Shown: in pieces, positions 1 to 9,405 of the stretch
Numbering within the stretch: the first letter of the stretch is position 1
How the letters are laid out: every line of letters starts with the position of its first letter
NCBI GenBank assembly: GCA_028825345.1
Contig: JAPKAJ010000006.1
Coordinates: forward strand, 1 to 20,590
Reading direction: 5' to 3'
From: Arenicellales bacterium
GTDB taxonomy: Bacteria > Pseudomonadota > Gammaproteobacteria > Arenicellales > UBA868
Length of the DNA: 20,590 nt
Translations under genes and position numbers: made by a program
The notes under the pieces: model-generated
What the model saw: only the letters and a program-made list of their open reading frames with translations
The model's database searches: none
What the model was told of the DNA's origin: nothing

Positions 1-480
1 TTCCCCACGGCGGTTAACTAATTCAACCTGTGTAACCGATTGCCAGGTTTCACCGCCAAAGGCGCCCGCATTCATCGCCAGGGCGCCGCCAACGGTTCCC
101 GGTATGCCCGCCATGAACTCAACTCCACAAAGTCCATGGCGATTAGAAAAACGGGCCAAACGAGCACAGGGTACGCCAGCCTGGACAAAGACTTCACGCT
201 CGCCATAACGCTCAATCTTGGAAAGTCCCCGATGAGTAGCGATTACAGCACCGTCAAAACCTCCGTCGCGGACCAGCAGGTTACTGCCCAGGCCCACCCA
301 TAATATTGGCGTATCAGTTTCTAAACTCTGAAGAAACCTTGCCAGATCTTCCCGGCCTGCAGGTATAAAAAAGTAGCGTGCTGGCCCACCAACCCGCCAG
401 CTGGTGTGCCGGGACATGGGCTCATTAGCATGCACAACGCCGCGAACCGTTTCGAATCCAGGCACGCTTTGACGAGTCAT
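1..480 (-). CDS. murB: UDP-N-acetylenolpyruvoylglucosamine reductase MurB, N-terminal part (cut by window edge)
   Basis: MurB reduces UDP-GlcNAc-enolpyruvate to UDP-MurNAc with NADPH and FAD in the cytoplasm. The ATG is at 480-478 and the frame stays open for 160 codons to the edge of the window, so the C-terminal half with the catalytic region is missing. Visible hallmarks are HTSWRVGGPA near residue 25, LGSNLLVRDGG, and GIPGTVGGALAMNAGAFG near residues 125-142, which are the FAD-binding segments of the MurB family. It lies 8 bases after the murC stop and is the last visible gene of the cell wall operon. The ribosome binding site is weak (a GGGTG overlapping the murC stop), which fits translation coupled to murC. 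I saw no stop or frameshift in the visible part. Confidence 0.95.
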   Translation of the reverse strand, partial: MTRQSVPGFETVRGVVHANEPMSRHTSWRVGGPARYFFIPAGREDLARFLQSLETDTPILWVGLGSNLLVRDGGFDGAVIATHRGLSKIERYGEREVFVQAGVPCARLARFSNRHGLCGVEFMAGIPGTVGGALAMNAGAFGGETWQSVTQVELVNRRGE

Positions 481-488
481 GGTGCTAA

Positions 489-1895
489 TCACCCGTGGGT
501 GCCTTCTTTGAGTTGAGCTGACCCGAGCAGTTCGCGCGCAGCGCGACCTATATCGCCTGCACCCAGGGTCAACACAATGTCGTCGTTACGCAACAACGGC
601 AGCAAAGAATCTGGCAAACCCTCGAGGCGATCAACAAACACTGGGTCGATTCCACCGCGGGCGCGCACCGACCGACACAGCGCGCGTCCATCAGCGCCGG
701 CCAGTGGTTTTTCGCCCGCAGCGTAGACTTCGGTAATGACCAGACATTGCACGGTACACAGCAGTGCGCTGAAGTCATCGAGTAGATTCTGCGTCCGGGA
801 AAAACGATGCGGTTGAAACACTACGACAATACGCTTATCTGGCCAGCAACCAAGGGCAGCCTCCAATGTTGCTTCGATCTCGCGGGGATGGTGCGCATAA
901 TCGTCCACTAGCAGTGCCGAACCTGCCTCTAGCGCGAGCTCGCCCAGGATTTCAAAGCGTCGGCCTATGCCGGAAAAAGTAGAAAGGCCTTCACATATTG
1001 CCTGTGAGTCGATACCTACCTTGTCAGCAACCGCAATGGCAGCCAGGGCGTTCTGCACGTTATGCACCCCGGGCAACGAGAGATCTATTGCAATACTCTT
1101 TCCCTCAGCAATACCCACATCAAAGTACATCCTCGTCCCTTCCTGTCGGATATTGATGGCACGATAGTCAGCGCCCTTGTCGATCCCATAACTCACCACC
1201 GGCCGTCTCACCCGGGGGCGAAGTGCCCGGGTGACCGAATCATCGGCACACAGTACCGCAAGCCCATAAAATGGCAGGTTGTGAGCAAATCGCAGAAAAG
1301 TCTCAATTAGCTGATCAAAATCACCGCTGTAAGCATCCAAATGATCGACATCAATATTGGTAATCACAGCGATGTGGGGCTGCAGGTGTAAAAAGGATGC
1401 ATCGCTCTCGTCTGCTTCAGCGACCAGCCATTGGCCATTACCCAACCGTGCGTTTCCAGCTACACTCTTGACCAATCCACCGACCAGGAATGTCGGATCC
1501 AGACCAGCAGCCGCGAATATGGCAGCCACAAGGCTAGTGGTTGTCGTTTTGCCATGGGTGCCACCCACCGCTATACCATTTCGAAAACGCATGAGCTCGC
1601 CCAGCATCTGTGCCCGTGGCACGACGGGAATACCCAGCTCACCGGCGATGACGATCTCTGGGTTATCGGTGGCGATCGCGTTGGACGCGACCACCACATC
1701 GGTGCCCCGAACATGGCCCGCATCGTGACCCAGCCAGATCTGGGCACCCTTGTCGGCCAGCGCTTGGGTATTGGCCGATGCTACCTGGTCTGAGCCTGTG
1801 ACGGTGTAGCCCTGATCCAGCAGTACCGACGCAATACCGCTCATACCGGCTCCACCAATTCCGACGAAATGAATTTTCCGCACAAACTCACGCAC
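489..1895 (-). CDS. murC: UDP-N-acetylmuramate--L-alanine ligase MurC
   Basis: MurC is the first Mur ligase; it joins L-alanine to UDP-MurNAc using ATP. With the GTG start at 1895-1893 the protein has 468 residues, close to the usual 460-490. Near the N-terminus is the glycine-rich VGIGGAGMSGI, and around residues 111-118 the ATP-binding GGTHGKTTTT. I chose GTG 1895 because a GGAG lies 7 bases upstream (1906-1903) and because homologues begin just before the RKIHFVGIGG segment. The frame stays open further upstream, but that extension (to 2033) lies inside murG and has no MurC-like sequence. The start overlaps the end of murG by 8 bases, and murB follows after 8 bases, so coupled translation is likely. 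Confidence 0.96.
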   Translation of the reverse strand: MREFVRKIHFVGIGGAGMSGIASVLLDQGYTVTGSDQVASANTQALADKGAQIWLGHDAGHVRGTDVVVASNAIATDNPEIVIAGELGIPVVPRAQMLGELMRFRNGIAVGGTHGKTTTTSLVAAIFAAAGLDPTFLVGGLVKSVAGNARLGNGQWLVAEADESDASFLHLQPHIAVITNIDVDHLDAYSGDFDQLIETFLRFAHNLPFYGLAVLCADDSVTRALRPRVRRPVVSYGIDKGADYRAINIRQEGTRMYFDVGIAEGKSIAIDLSLPGVHNVQNALAAIAVADKVGIDSQAICEGLSTFSGIGRRFEILGELALEAGSALLVDDYAHHPREIEATLEAALGCWPDKRIVVVFQPHRFSRTQNLLDDFSALLCTVQCLVITEVYAAGEKPLAGADGRALCRSVRARGGIDPVFVDRLEGLPDSLLPLLRNDDIVLTLGAGDIGRAARELLGSAQLKEGTHG

Positions 1896-2964
1896 GGGTA
1901 TTCTCCAGGCATTGCTCAACCACTTTTGCGGTTGCATCGGGCTGCGCAAGACGCCGGGCGTTGTTTGCCATCTGTAGCAGTTGCGACCGGTCCCGCACAA
2001 GTCGGTCAATCTGGGCAGCCATATGAGCTTCACTCATGCTTGCTGCCTCAACCACTACAGCGGCGCCACATCTGGCGAGCAACGCAGCATTGGCACGTTG
2101 GTGATCACCGGCCGCATATGGATAAGGCAGCAGGATGGCGGGCAGGCCAGCAACGCACAGTTCGCTAACCGTCATGGCACCTGCGCGGGCGATGACCAGA
2201 TCGGCACTGCCGTAGGCTGCGCCCATATCTTCAATAAATTCGATCACATCGGCGTCAATCCCGTGTTCGCAATAAGCCTTGTACACTTCATCAGCCTGGC
2301 CGGCGCCACACTGGTGCACGATGTCAGGTAATGGCTCATGTGTCGTCTGACTTAGCGCACCCGGCAAAACCTCATTGAGTGCGTGCGCGCCCTGACTGCC
2401 TCCCAACACCAGCAGTCGTAAACGAGCGCCTTGCCCGAGGCCTCGCTCAGCCGGCGGTGCCAACGCACTGATCCTCGGCCGCACTGGGTTACCCGTCCAG
2501 AGTGCACCGCGACCCAAATGCGCGGTACCCTCAAAACCACTCAGTACCTGCCGTGCAAGCGGCGCCAACAGTCGATTGGTGAATCCACATACGGCGTTGG
2601 CTTCGTGAATAATCAGTGGCCGACGGGTCAGCCAGGCCGCAACACCACCTGGACCGGCAGCGAAACCGCCCATACCCAGTACCAGATCCGGTACACGCCG
2701 GCGGATCACTGCCAGCGCCTGAAACAAAGCTCGTATGAGCATCCCGGGCATAACCAATTTGCGACGCAGTGACGTGCCAATCAAGCCTTTGATATCAAGC
2801 CATTCAATTTCGATTCCCGTAGCCGGTACGACCCGAGCCTCAAGCCCGGAGCGGGTACCCAGCCATACCACTCGTACGCCTCGCTCGCGTAACGCACCGG
2901 CCACGGCCAAGGCCGGGTATACATGCCCACCGGTGCCACCAGCCATGATCAGCACGGTAGTCAA
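1888..2964 (-). CDS. murG: UDP-GlcNAc:lipid I N-acetylglucosaminyltransferase MurG
   Basis: MurG is a peripheral inner-membrane GT-B glycosyltransferase that adds GlcNAc to lipid I to make lipid II. The 358-residue protein matches the family length. It shows MAGGTGGHVYPALAVA at residues 7-22, a HEAN segment near 120, GGSQGA at 188-193, and the donor-binding RAGAMTVSEL followed by the GDHQRANA segment in the C-terminal domain. The likely start is TTG at 2964, which shares TTGA with the ftsW stop. A GGGGG run a few bases upstream may serve as the ribosome binding site. In-frame GTG (2955) and ATG (2946) codons follow within seven codons, but the TTG gives the spacing to the glycine-rich loop that homologues show. 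Confidence 0.96.
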   Translation of the reverse strand: MTTVLIMAGGTGGHVYPALAVAGALRERGVRVVWLGTRSGLEARVVPATGIEIEWLDIKGLIGTSLRRKLVMPGMLIRALFQALAVIRRRVPDLVLGMGGFAAGPGGVAAWLTRRPLIIHEANAVCGFTNRLLAPLARQVLSGFEGTAHLGRGALWTGNPVRPRISALAPPAERGLGQGARLRLLVLGGSQGAHALNEVLPGALSQTTHEPLPDIVHQCGAGQADEVYKAYCEHGIDADVIEFIEDMGAAYGSADLVIARAGAMTVSELCVAGLPAILLPYPYAAGDHQRANAALLARCGAAVVVEAASMSEAHMAAQIDRLVRDRSQLLQMANNARRLAQPDATAKVVEQCLENTRA

Positions 2965-4115
2965 CGCGCCCCCACGCGACTGGACGGCAGGCTACGGTCC
3001 ACAGACAGCAGTAGTCCGATAGCCAGACAACTCATCAGCATACTGCTGCCGCCATAACTCATCAGCGGTAACGTGAGGCCTTTGGTCGGCACCAAACCCA
3101 GATTGACAGCAAAATGGAACATCATCTGAAGCGCCAGGAGCAACCCAATGCCTTGGGCCACACGAGCACCAAATAATTCGCCAGCACGGGCCGCGCGATT
3201 CGCCAGTCGAAAAGCTCGCCATAGAAACAGCGAATACAAGCTGAGGAGCATCGCAACACCTACAAGACCCAACTCTTCACCCACCACAGCAAGCAGAAAA
3301 TCATTGCTCGCATGGGGCAGATAGAAAAGTTTTTGCACACTCGCTCCAAGACCTACGCCCAACCACTCGCCACTGCCAAGCGCGATCAGCGCCTGCACGA
3401 GTTGAAAACCGGAACCATAGGGATCAGCCCATGGGTCGAGAAAGCTCATCACCCGCTCAAGGCGGTAGGGAGCAATCATGATCAACACGGCCACTGTACA
3501 AACCGCCACCGCGATAGCGCCGCCGATGTAGCGCAAAGGGGTGCCTGCCAGAAACATCATGCCCAGGGCAACCATCATGATTACTGCCATGCAACCAAGG
3601 TCGGGTTCTAACAACAACAGCACACCCAGCACTCCGACAACGAGAGCAGGTTCGACAATACTGACTCGAAAGGATGTCACCGCCGAGGCATTACGGACAA
3701 AATGATCCGCCAGATACAGTACGCTCAGCACCTTCACCAGTTCCGAGGGCTGAAAACGCAGTGGCCCCAACGGGAACCAACGGGTACTGCCGTTGACCTC
3801 ATGCCCCAGGCCCGGCAACAGCAGCAGTACCAGCAGCACCGTACCGAACGCCAGCAATATCCGGCTTGACTTGCGCCACCAATCGAGTGGTACGCTGGCC
3901 GCAGCAAACCCAAGGCACAACCCCAGGGCAATACTAAAAAGGTGTTTTAACAAGACGGCCAAGCCGCCAGAAATACCACCGCGAGTTCCAATCGCGGCAG
4001 AGAACACCATGATGGCGCTAAAGGCAAGCAGGACCAACACTGGCAGAACAAGCAAGGGATCGAAAGAACTGCTGGCGCGCGACCCTTGCCATGTGGTGAC
4101 TGCGGGGATAGTCAC
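2961..4115 (-). CDS. ftsW: Septal peptidoglycan polymerase FtsW (SEDS family)
   Basis: FtsW is the inner-membrane SEDS glycosyltransferase that polymerises lipid II at the division septum together with FtsI. The 384-residue product is very hydrophobic, with about ten likely membrane segments. It carries the SEDS signatures near the end of the protein: a VVGEELG loop, then NLGLVPTKGLTLPLMSYGGSS. I chose GTG 4115 because it forms a GTGA overlap with the murD stop and has GGGAG 8 bases upstream. The TTG nine codons further upstream lies inside murD and has no such support. Its partner FtsI is encoded earlier in the same operon. Confidence 0.95.
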   Translation of the reverse strand: MTIPAVTTWQGSRASSSFDPLLVLPVLVLLAFSAIMVFSAAIGTRGGISGGLAVLLKHLFSIALGLCLGFAAASVPLDWWRKSSRILLAFGTVLLVLLLLPGLGHEVNGSTRWFPLGPLRFQPSELVKVLSVLYLADHFVRNASAVTSFRVSIVEPALVVGVLGVLLLLEPDLGCMAVIMMVALGMMFLAGTPLRYIGGAIAVAVCTVAVLIMIAPYRLERVMSFLDPWADPYGSGFQLVQALIALGSGEWLGVGLGASVQKLFYLPHASNDFLLAVVGEELGLVGVAMLLSLYSLFLWRAFRLANRAARAGELFGARVAQGIGLLLALQMMFHFAVNLGLVPTKGLTLPLMSYGGSSMLMSCLAIGLLLSVDRSLPSSRVGAR

Positions 4116-5482
4116 GAAATCATCTCCCGAGTCAGACGGCAAAAGATCTCGCCGCGGTGTTCAAAATTATCAAACATGTCAAAACTGGCGCACCCTGGAG
4201 ACAATAGAACGACATCACCGGGTTGAGCCCAGCGCGATGCAAGAGTTATCGCATGGGCGAGATCATCGGCCAGAGTGACCGGCACCCGATCACCAATCGC
4301 GCCAGCCAGCAATAGCCGGTCTTCGCCAATCAGTAGAACCTGACGGGCGTATAGCTGTACGGCTTCGGCCAGCGCAGTGAATTCGGCATCCTTGGACTGT
4401 CCACCAGCGATTAACACCACGGGACGCCCCATCCCAGCCAGTGCCGCAACGGTAGCACCCGGGTTGGTACTCTTAGAATCATTGACCCAGGCAATCCCGT
4501 TGCGTTCCAACACCTGCTCGCAGCGGTGCGGTAGATCCCTGAAATCAGACAACGCCTTCACGCCAGACTCATCCAACGGGTAACCGGCCAGTTCAACCAC
4601 GGCGATGGCCGCAAGCGTATTTGCCAGGTTGTGACGGCCCGTTAGCGATAGTGTCTCAACCGGCACCAGTCGTTCGCTGCCGCGGACAATCCACTCACTC
4701 CCGCTATCTAAGACAATTCCGTAATCAGAGTTGCTCTGTGGCGGATTTAGACCAAAGGTCACTGTGGCAAAGTCGCCTCGGACCTGAGCCCCGGCTAGCG
4801 CCGGATCATCCCTTCCCAGAACGAGACTGCGCGCCCCTGGAACGATCCGTAACTTTGCATCAATATAGGACTCCATTGTCCCGTATCGATCCAGGTGATC
4901 AGGCGAGATATTGAGAATAGCAGCAACGGCACTCAAGAGTGAGCTTGTAGTCTCAAGTTGAAAGCTCGACAACTCCAACACATATAGATCGGGCTCGGGC
5001 CCTACCAACAGTTCCAGGGCGGGACAACCGATGTTGCCACCAACTTTGACATCAAGGCCGCGGGCCTTCAGCAACTCCCCTACCAGCGTGGTTACCGTGG
5101 TCTTGCCGTTGGAGCCGGTAATACTGATTACCGGTGCCGTGCACGCACGGGCAAAGAGTTCGATATCACCCACAATTTCCAACCCACGCTCGACTGCTGC
5201 TTGCAACACTGGTTGGGATAACGCAATACCAGGGCTAACAACAGCCAGATCCTCTTCTTCCAGTGAGGATAGATTGAACTCGCCACAAGACACCGACACA
5301 TCAGGCCATTCACGACTGAGTGCCGCACGATACGGCGGCCGTTCTCGGCTATCCTGAACAGAAACTGCTACACCGAGTTGTGCCAGGTAACAGGCACTCG
5401 AATAGCCCGACGCACCCAGTCCAAATACTGTGGCCCTTCGCCAGGGAGGTGCATTTGCTTTGATCGCCAAGGCTATCTCCAC
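4112..5482 (-). CDS. murD: UDP-N-acetylmuramoylalanine--D-glutamate ligase MurD
   Basis: MurD adds D-glutamate to UDP-MurNAc-L-alanine in the cytoplasm. The protein has about 456 residues, against about 440 for the well-studied homologue. It shows the N-terminal glycine-rich FGLGASG near residue 20, the Mur ligase ATP loop ITGSNGKTT at 121-129, an ISPDHLDRYG segment, and the C-terminal-domain NDSKSTNP segment. The GTG at 5482 lies 7 bases after the mraY stop, one of only two non-overlapping junctions in the overlapping chain. A TTG four codons downstream (5470) has a GGAG 6 bases before it, so the true start may be a little shorter. The stop overlaps the ftsW GTG. Confidence 0.95.
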   Translation of the reverse strand: MEIALAIKANAPPWRRATVFGLGASGYSSACYLAQLGVAVSVQDSRERPPYRAALSREWPDVSVSCGEFNLSSLEEEDLAVVSPGIALSQPVLQAAVERGLEIVGDIELFARACTAPVISITGSNGKTTVTTLVGELLKARGLDVKVGGNIGCPALELLVGPEPDLYVLELSSFQLETTSSLLSAVAAILNISPDHLDRYGTMESYIDAKLRIVPGARSLVLGRDDPALAGAQVRGDFATVTFGLNPPQSNSDYGIVLDSGSEWIVRGSERLVPVETLSLTGRHNLANTLAAIAVVELAGYPLDESGVKALSDFRDLPHRCEQVLERNGIAWVNDSKSTNPGATVAALAGMGRPVVLIAGGQSKDAEFTALAEAVQLYARQVLLIGEDRLLLAGAIGDRVPVTLADDLAHAITLASRWAQPGDVVLLSPGCASFDMFDNFEHRGEIFCRLTREMIS

Positions 5483-5489
5483 GAATGGT

Positions 5490-6572
5490 TTACCTGATCT
5501 TCAGCGTTGCAAGCCCAATCAATACCAGGATCAGGCTGATAATCCAAAAGCGCACGGTGACCTGAGGCTCTTTCCAGCCTTTTTGTTCAAAGTGATGATG
5601 TAAGGGCGCCATGCGAAACATCCGTCGGCCCAGCAACCGGAAGGACGCTACCTGCAGCACGACCGATACTGTTTCCATGACAAAAAGGCCGCCCATAATC
5701 GCAAGCACAATCTCCTGGCGTACCACCACAGCGACCGTACCAAGCGCAGCACCCAGAGCCAGCGCACCAATGTCCCCCATGAATACCTGCGCTGGATAGG
5801 TGTTGAACCAGAGAAACCCTAAACCCGCGCCAACCAATGCGGCACAGAAAACCAGAATTTCACCGACTCCGGGTATAAACGGAATCCCAAGATAGTCCGA
5901 AAAAAGAGCGTGGCCGGTGAGATAAGCAAACACGCCCAGTCCACCAGCCACCAGGACGCTTGGCAGTATTGCCAAACCATCCAGGCCATCGGTCAGATTG
6001 ACAGCATTGCTGCTTCCAGTGATTACAAACCAGGCCAGCACTACAAAACCAAAACCCAGATCCAGTGCCACGTCCTTAAATAACGGTACGATCAGTGTTG
6101 TCTCGGCGGGCGACTCAGCCGTCAGATAAAGCGCCAGCGCAGCGATAAAAGCCGCCAGGCTCTGCCAGAAAAACTTCTGGCGTGAACCGATACCTCGTGA
6201 ATTCTTGCGCGCGAGCTTCTCGTAATCATCAACCCAGCCAATGACGCCAAAGGCGATGCAGGTCAGCAGGGTGATCCAGACAAAACGATTACCAAGATCG
6301 GCCCACAACAAAGTAGAAAGAGTCACCGCAGCAAGAATCAGTACGCCACCCATGGTCGGGGTGCCAGCTTTGTCCAAGTGGGTCTGTGGGCCATCGTCTC
6401 GGATCGGTTGGCCCGCGCCGATTCGCTCCAGGCGTCGGATCAATGCCGGGCCCGCAATAAAACTGAAGATGAGCGCGGTCAACACGCCGCAAATTGCCCG
6501 GAACGTCAGATAGCGGAATACATTGAAGAAACTGTAATCCAGCGCCAGCTGCTCAAAAAGGCTTTTCAGCAC
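5490..6572 (-). CDS. mraY: Phospho-MurNAc-pentapeptide transferase MraY
   Basis: MraY is an integral inner-membrane enzyme that transfers phospho-MurNAc-pentapeptide from UDP to undecaprenyl phosphate, making lipid I. The 360-residue length equals that of the E. coli enzyme as I recall it. Visible landmarks are TPTMGG near residue 71, the Mg-binding DDYEK with Asp115 and Asp116, NLTDGLDGLA, FMGDIGALALG, and the PLHHHFE loop near the C-terminus. The start is a GTG that overlaps the murF stop by 7 bases. The protein has many hydrophobic segments, consistent with the ten-helix fold of the family. Confidence 0.97.
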   Translation of the reverse strand: MLKSLFEQLALDYSFFNVFRYLTFRAICGVLTALIFSFIAGPALIRRLERIGAGQPIRDDGPQTHLDKAGTPTMGGVLILAAVTLSTLLWADLGNRFVWITLLTCIAFGVIGWVDDYEKLARKNSRGIGSRQKFFWQSLAAFIAALALYLTAESPAETTLIVPLFKDVALDLGFGFVVLAWFVITGSSNAVNLTDGLDGLAILPSVLVAGGLGVFAYLTGHALFSDYLGIPFIPGVGEILVFCAALVGAGLGFLWFNTYPAQVFMGDIGALALGAALGTVAVVVRQEIVLAIMGGLFVMETVSVVLQVASFRLLGRRMFRMAPLHHHFEQKGWKEPQVTVRFWIISLILVLIGLATLKIR

Positions 6573-7924
6573 GCAATGGCTCCATCATGGGTCACACAGA
6601 TAAGCGCATCCGCGACTACTTCCATCTGTGCGCTGCGTGAGCCTTTCACCAAGACCGTTAGACCCGGGCTGAGCAGCTGGCAAGCGCCGTCGATCAGCGC
6701 TTGGGATGAATCGAAATGGCAGGCGTTCTTGCCGAATGCCTCGGCTGTCAGGCCGGCCAACATACCGCAGGTCAGCAGATGGTCAATCCCGGCATCACGC
6801 GCCTGACGGCCGGCCGCAGCATGGAAATCCTCGGCCTGCGGCCCCAGTTCTGCCATATCTCCCAAGACCAGTGCAGTCCGGCCAGGCCGATTCGCCAACG
6901 CGCGGATGGCTGCTTTGAGCGATGCGGGATTAGCGTTGTAGGTATCATCAATCAGGCATGCGCCGCGAGCGCCCGCGCGCACTTGCAGTCTCCCCGGCTG
7001 AGCCTTGACCGATTCCAGGCCAGCGCGAATTTCTGATTGGCCAGCGCCGCAGGCCCAGGCAGTACTAGCCGCGGCTAGCGCGTTCAATGCATTATGTCTG
7101 CCCAGCAGGTTAAGCCGTGCCTCGAAAGATTCGTCCGGCAGATGTATTTCGATAAGCTGGGTGTCACCTTCTCCAGTCACTTCAGCTGAAATCCGGGCTC
7201 GGTTGTCGACACCAAAGGTAATAGTCTGAAAGGCTTGGCTTCGGGCAGCCCAGTAAGCCGCAAAACGATCATCGGCGTTGATAATGGCGGCGGCGCCATG
7301 GGCCATGCCGTGAAAGATCTCAGCCTTGGCTCGAGCCACACCCGCCAGATCACCGAGTCCTTCCAGGTGTGCGGATGCAGCATTGGTAATCAACGATACG
7401 GTTGGTCGTGCGATTCGCGACAGATAATCAATTTCCCCTGGGTGATTCATACCAATTTCAATAACTGCGAACCGGTGCTCAGACTGCAGGCCCAACAGAG
7501 TCAACGGTAGGCCGATGTGGTTATTGAAACTACCTGGGCTGGCATGCACTGGGCCCAATCGTCCCAGAATCGAGGAGATCATTTCTTTAACTGTGGTCTT
7601 GCCGTTACTCCCGGTCACACCGATCACAGGAATATCGAATCGATTGCGCCAAAATCCAGCGAGTTGCCCTAACGCTACGGTCGTATCCTTTACAACCAGG
7701 CCCGGCAGCCCTCGAAGCGCGGGGCGGTTAGAGATAATGGCTGCCGCACCAGCACCGTGCGCTTGCTCGACAAAGTCATGGCCCTTGAAATTATCACCAT
7801 CGAGTGCGACAAAAAGAGCTCCCGGCTGAAGCGTTCGGCTGTCGGTCGATACCGAGCTAAAGTCAGCGTCCTCGCCTGTCAGTTGCCCGTCGATAACAGT
7901 GGCGATCTCTTTCAGGCTCAACAT
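6566..7924 (-). CDS. murF: UDP-MurNAc-tripeptide--D-alanyl-D-alanine ligase MurF
   Basis: MurF adds the D-Ala-D-Ala dipeptide to complete the UDP-MurNAc pentapeptide. The 452-residue protein matches the family length. The ATP loop VTGSNGKTT is at residues 103-111, the IEIGMNHPGEI segment follows, and the C-terminal ligase domain has DDTYNANP and LGDMAELG. The ATG at 7924 overlaps the murE stop by 7 bases. The murE tail supplies GGGAG just upstream as a plausible ribosome binding site. The stop in turn overlaps the mraY start. The D-Ala-D-Ala ligase gene is not in the window. Confidence 0.96.
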   Translation of the reverse strand: MLSLKEIATVIDGQLTGEDADFSSVSTDSRTLQPGALFVALDGDNFKGHDFVEQAHGAGAAAIISNRPALRGLPGLVVKDTTVALGQLAGFWRNRFDIPVIGVTGSNGKTTVKEMISSILGRLGPVHASPGSFNNHIGLPLTLLGLQSEHRFAVIEIGMNHPGEIDYLSRIARPTVSLITNAASAHLEGLGDLAGVARAKAEIFHGMAHGAAAIINADDRFAAYWAARSQAFQTITFGVDNRARISAEVTGEGDTQLIEIHLPDESFEARLNLLGRHNALNALAAASTAWACGAGQSEIRAGLESVKAQPGRLQVRAGARGACLIDDTYNANPASLKAAIRALANRPGRTALVLGDMAELGPQAEDFHAAAGRQARDAGIDHLLTCGMLAGLTAEAFGKNACHFDSSQALIDGACQLLSPGLTVLVKGSRSAQMEVVADALICVTHDGAIAC

Positions 7925-9405
7925 GGCATATCTCCCAGTATGTGCTCGGCAACACTTTGGTCCTTGAAGGGAATGGTCTGGCCGGCTGCGATCTGGCTAG
8001 TCTCGTGACCCTTGCCAGCTATCAATATCAGGTCTCCTGGCATCGCGTGCCCAATGGCATACGCGATCGCCAGATGCCGCTCGGGAATGGTCGCTTGGGC
8101 AGGCACGCTCATGCCTTGACCAATGTCACAAAGAATCTGCATCGGGTCTTCGTTCCGCGGGTTGTCATTGGTCAGCACCACTCGATCAGCCAGGCATGAT
8201 GCACGCTCGCCCATTAATGCCCGTTTGCCGCGATCACGTTCACCGCCGCATCCGAAGACACACCACAACCGCCCGTCCGTATATGGGCGCAGTGCCGTCA
8301 GCGCCTGGGACAAGGCTTCGGGCGAATGCGCATAATCCACGACTACCGTCGGCCTGGAACCGCCTGAGCCGGGGCAGAATTCCAGACGGCCCGGTACCGG
8401 CACCAGGTCTGTCATCACCTGACTGATATCTTCGGGCGAATAACCCAGTGCCAGCAGTGTGGTTGCCACTGCCATCAGATTGGCCGCATTGAAACGCCCA
8501 CGTAAAATCGATTCAAAACCGATCTCCCCGCTGGGGCTTTCGAGGTGCAGTGTGATCCCACCTCGATGAACATCTATAGCGCGGGGATATACATCGGCCT
8601 TGGCATCTTCTCCAAATGTCCAAAGTTGCGCCGAAAGCCCAGAAGCTGCAAAGCGTTCACCAAAGGGGTCTGCCACGTTGATAATCACACTTTCCAGTTC
8701 ACAGCGCTGAAACAGCAATAGTTTGGTCTGGGCATAACGATCCATGTTCGCGTGATAATCAAGATGGTCGCGACTGAGGTTCGTAAAAAGTGCTGCATTG
8801 AACTCGACGCCTTCGACACGGCCCTGTTCCAGCGCATGAGACGACACCTCCAGGCAGACGCTTTCAGCCTCCTGGGTCGCCAGTTCGGCAAGTTGTGCCT
8901 GCAAAGTGATGGCGTCGGGCGTAGTCAGGTCGGTGCTTTGCAAAGCACCGGGAAAACCCCAACCGGGCGTGCCGATAAAACCGCTGCGCCGACCCAGCGC
9001 ACTGAGTGCCTGTGCCAGCAGGGATGCACAGGTCGTTTTACCATTCGTACCTGTCACACCAATGACGCACAAAGCACTGGAAGGTAGGCCAAAAAAACGA
9101 CTGGCAATCCGCCCCACCCATTTTCTTAGATCATCTACCGGATAACACCGTGCGGAATCTATCGGGACTGAATCCTGACGCTCATATAACGCGACGGCGG
9201 CTCCGGACTCCAGCGCCTGGTCAATAAACACACGGCCATCGTGGGCCTGCCCGGGTACAGCAAAGAACAGGCTGCCGGGACGAACCTCTCGACTGTCCAG
9301 GGTCAGTTCTGAAATGGGCAGGCTCTCTTGCTGTCGCTCGACCTCTACGATCCCCTTGACCAGTTGGCCAAGCAGTCGCGACCCATGCTGCACTGATTGC
9401 ATCAT
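7918..9405 (-). CDS. murE: UDP-MurNAc-L-Ala-D-Glu--meso-2,6-diaminopimelate ligase MurE
   Basis: MurE adds the third stem-peptide residue. The ATP loop VTGTNGKTT lies at residues 117-125. The DNPR motif at residues 414-417 is the known signature for meso-diaminopimelate rather than lysine, so this organism should have the usual Gram-negative DAP-type peptidoglycan. Length is 495 residues, as expected. Two consecutive ATG codons (9405 and 9402) open the gene; the first shares ATGA with the ftsI stop, so I used it. The stop overlaps the murF start. Confidence 0.96.
   Translation of the reverse strand: MMQSVQHGSRLLGQLVKGIVEVERQQESLPISELTLDSREVRPGSLFFAVPGQAHDGRVFIDQALESGAAVALYERQDSVPIDSARCYPVDDLRKWVGRIASRFFGLPSSALCVIGVTGTNGKTTCASLLAQALSALGRRSGFIGTPGWGFPGALQSTDLTTPDAITLQAQLAELATQEAESVCLEVSSHALEQGRVEGVEFNAALFTNLSRDHLDYHANMDRYAQTKLLLFQRCELESVIINVADPFGERFAASGLSAQLWTFGEDAKADVYPRAIDVHRGGITLHLESPSGEIGFESILRGRFNAANLMAVATTLLALGYSPEDISQVMTDLVPVPGRLEFCPGSGGSRPTVVVDYAHSPEALSQALTALRPYTDGRLWCVFGCGGERDRGKRALMGERASCLADRVVLTNDNPRNEDPMQILCDIGQGMSVPAQATIPERHLAIAYAIGHAMPGDLILIAGKGHETSQIAAGQTIPFKDQSVAEHILGDMPC

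Noticed and set aside
1896..2033. N-terminal extension of murC
   Set aside because: It lies within murG, has no MurC-like sequence, and the GTG at 1895 has a good ribosome binding site.
4116..4142. Longer start for ftsW (TTG 4142)
   Set aside because: GTG 4115 gives the GTGA overlap with murD and has GGGAG upstream.
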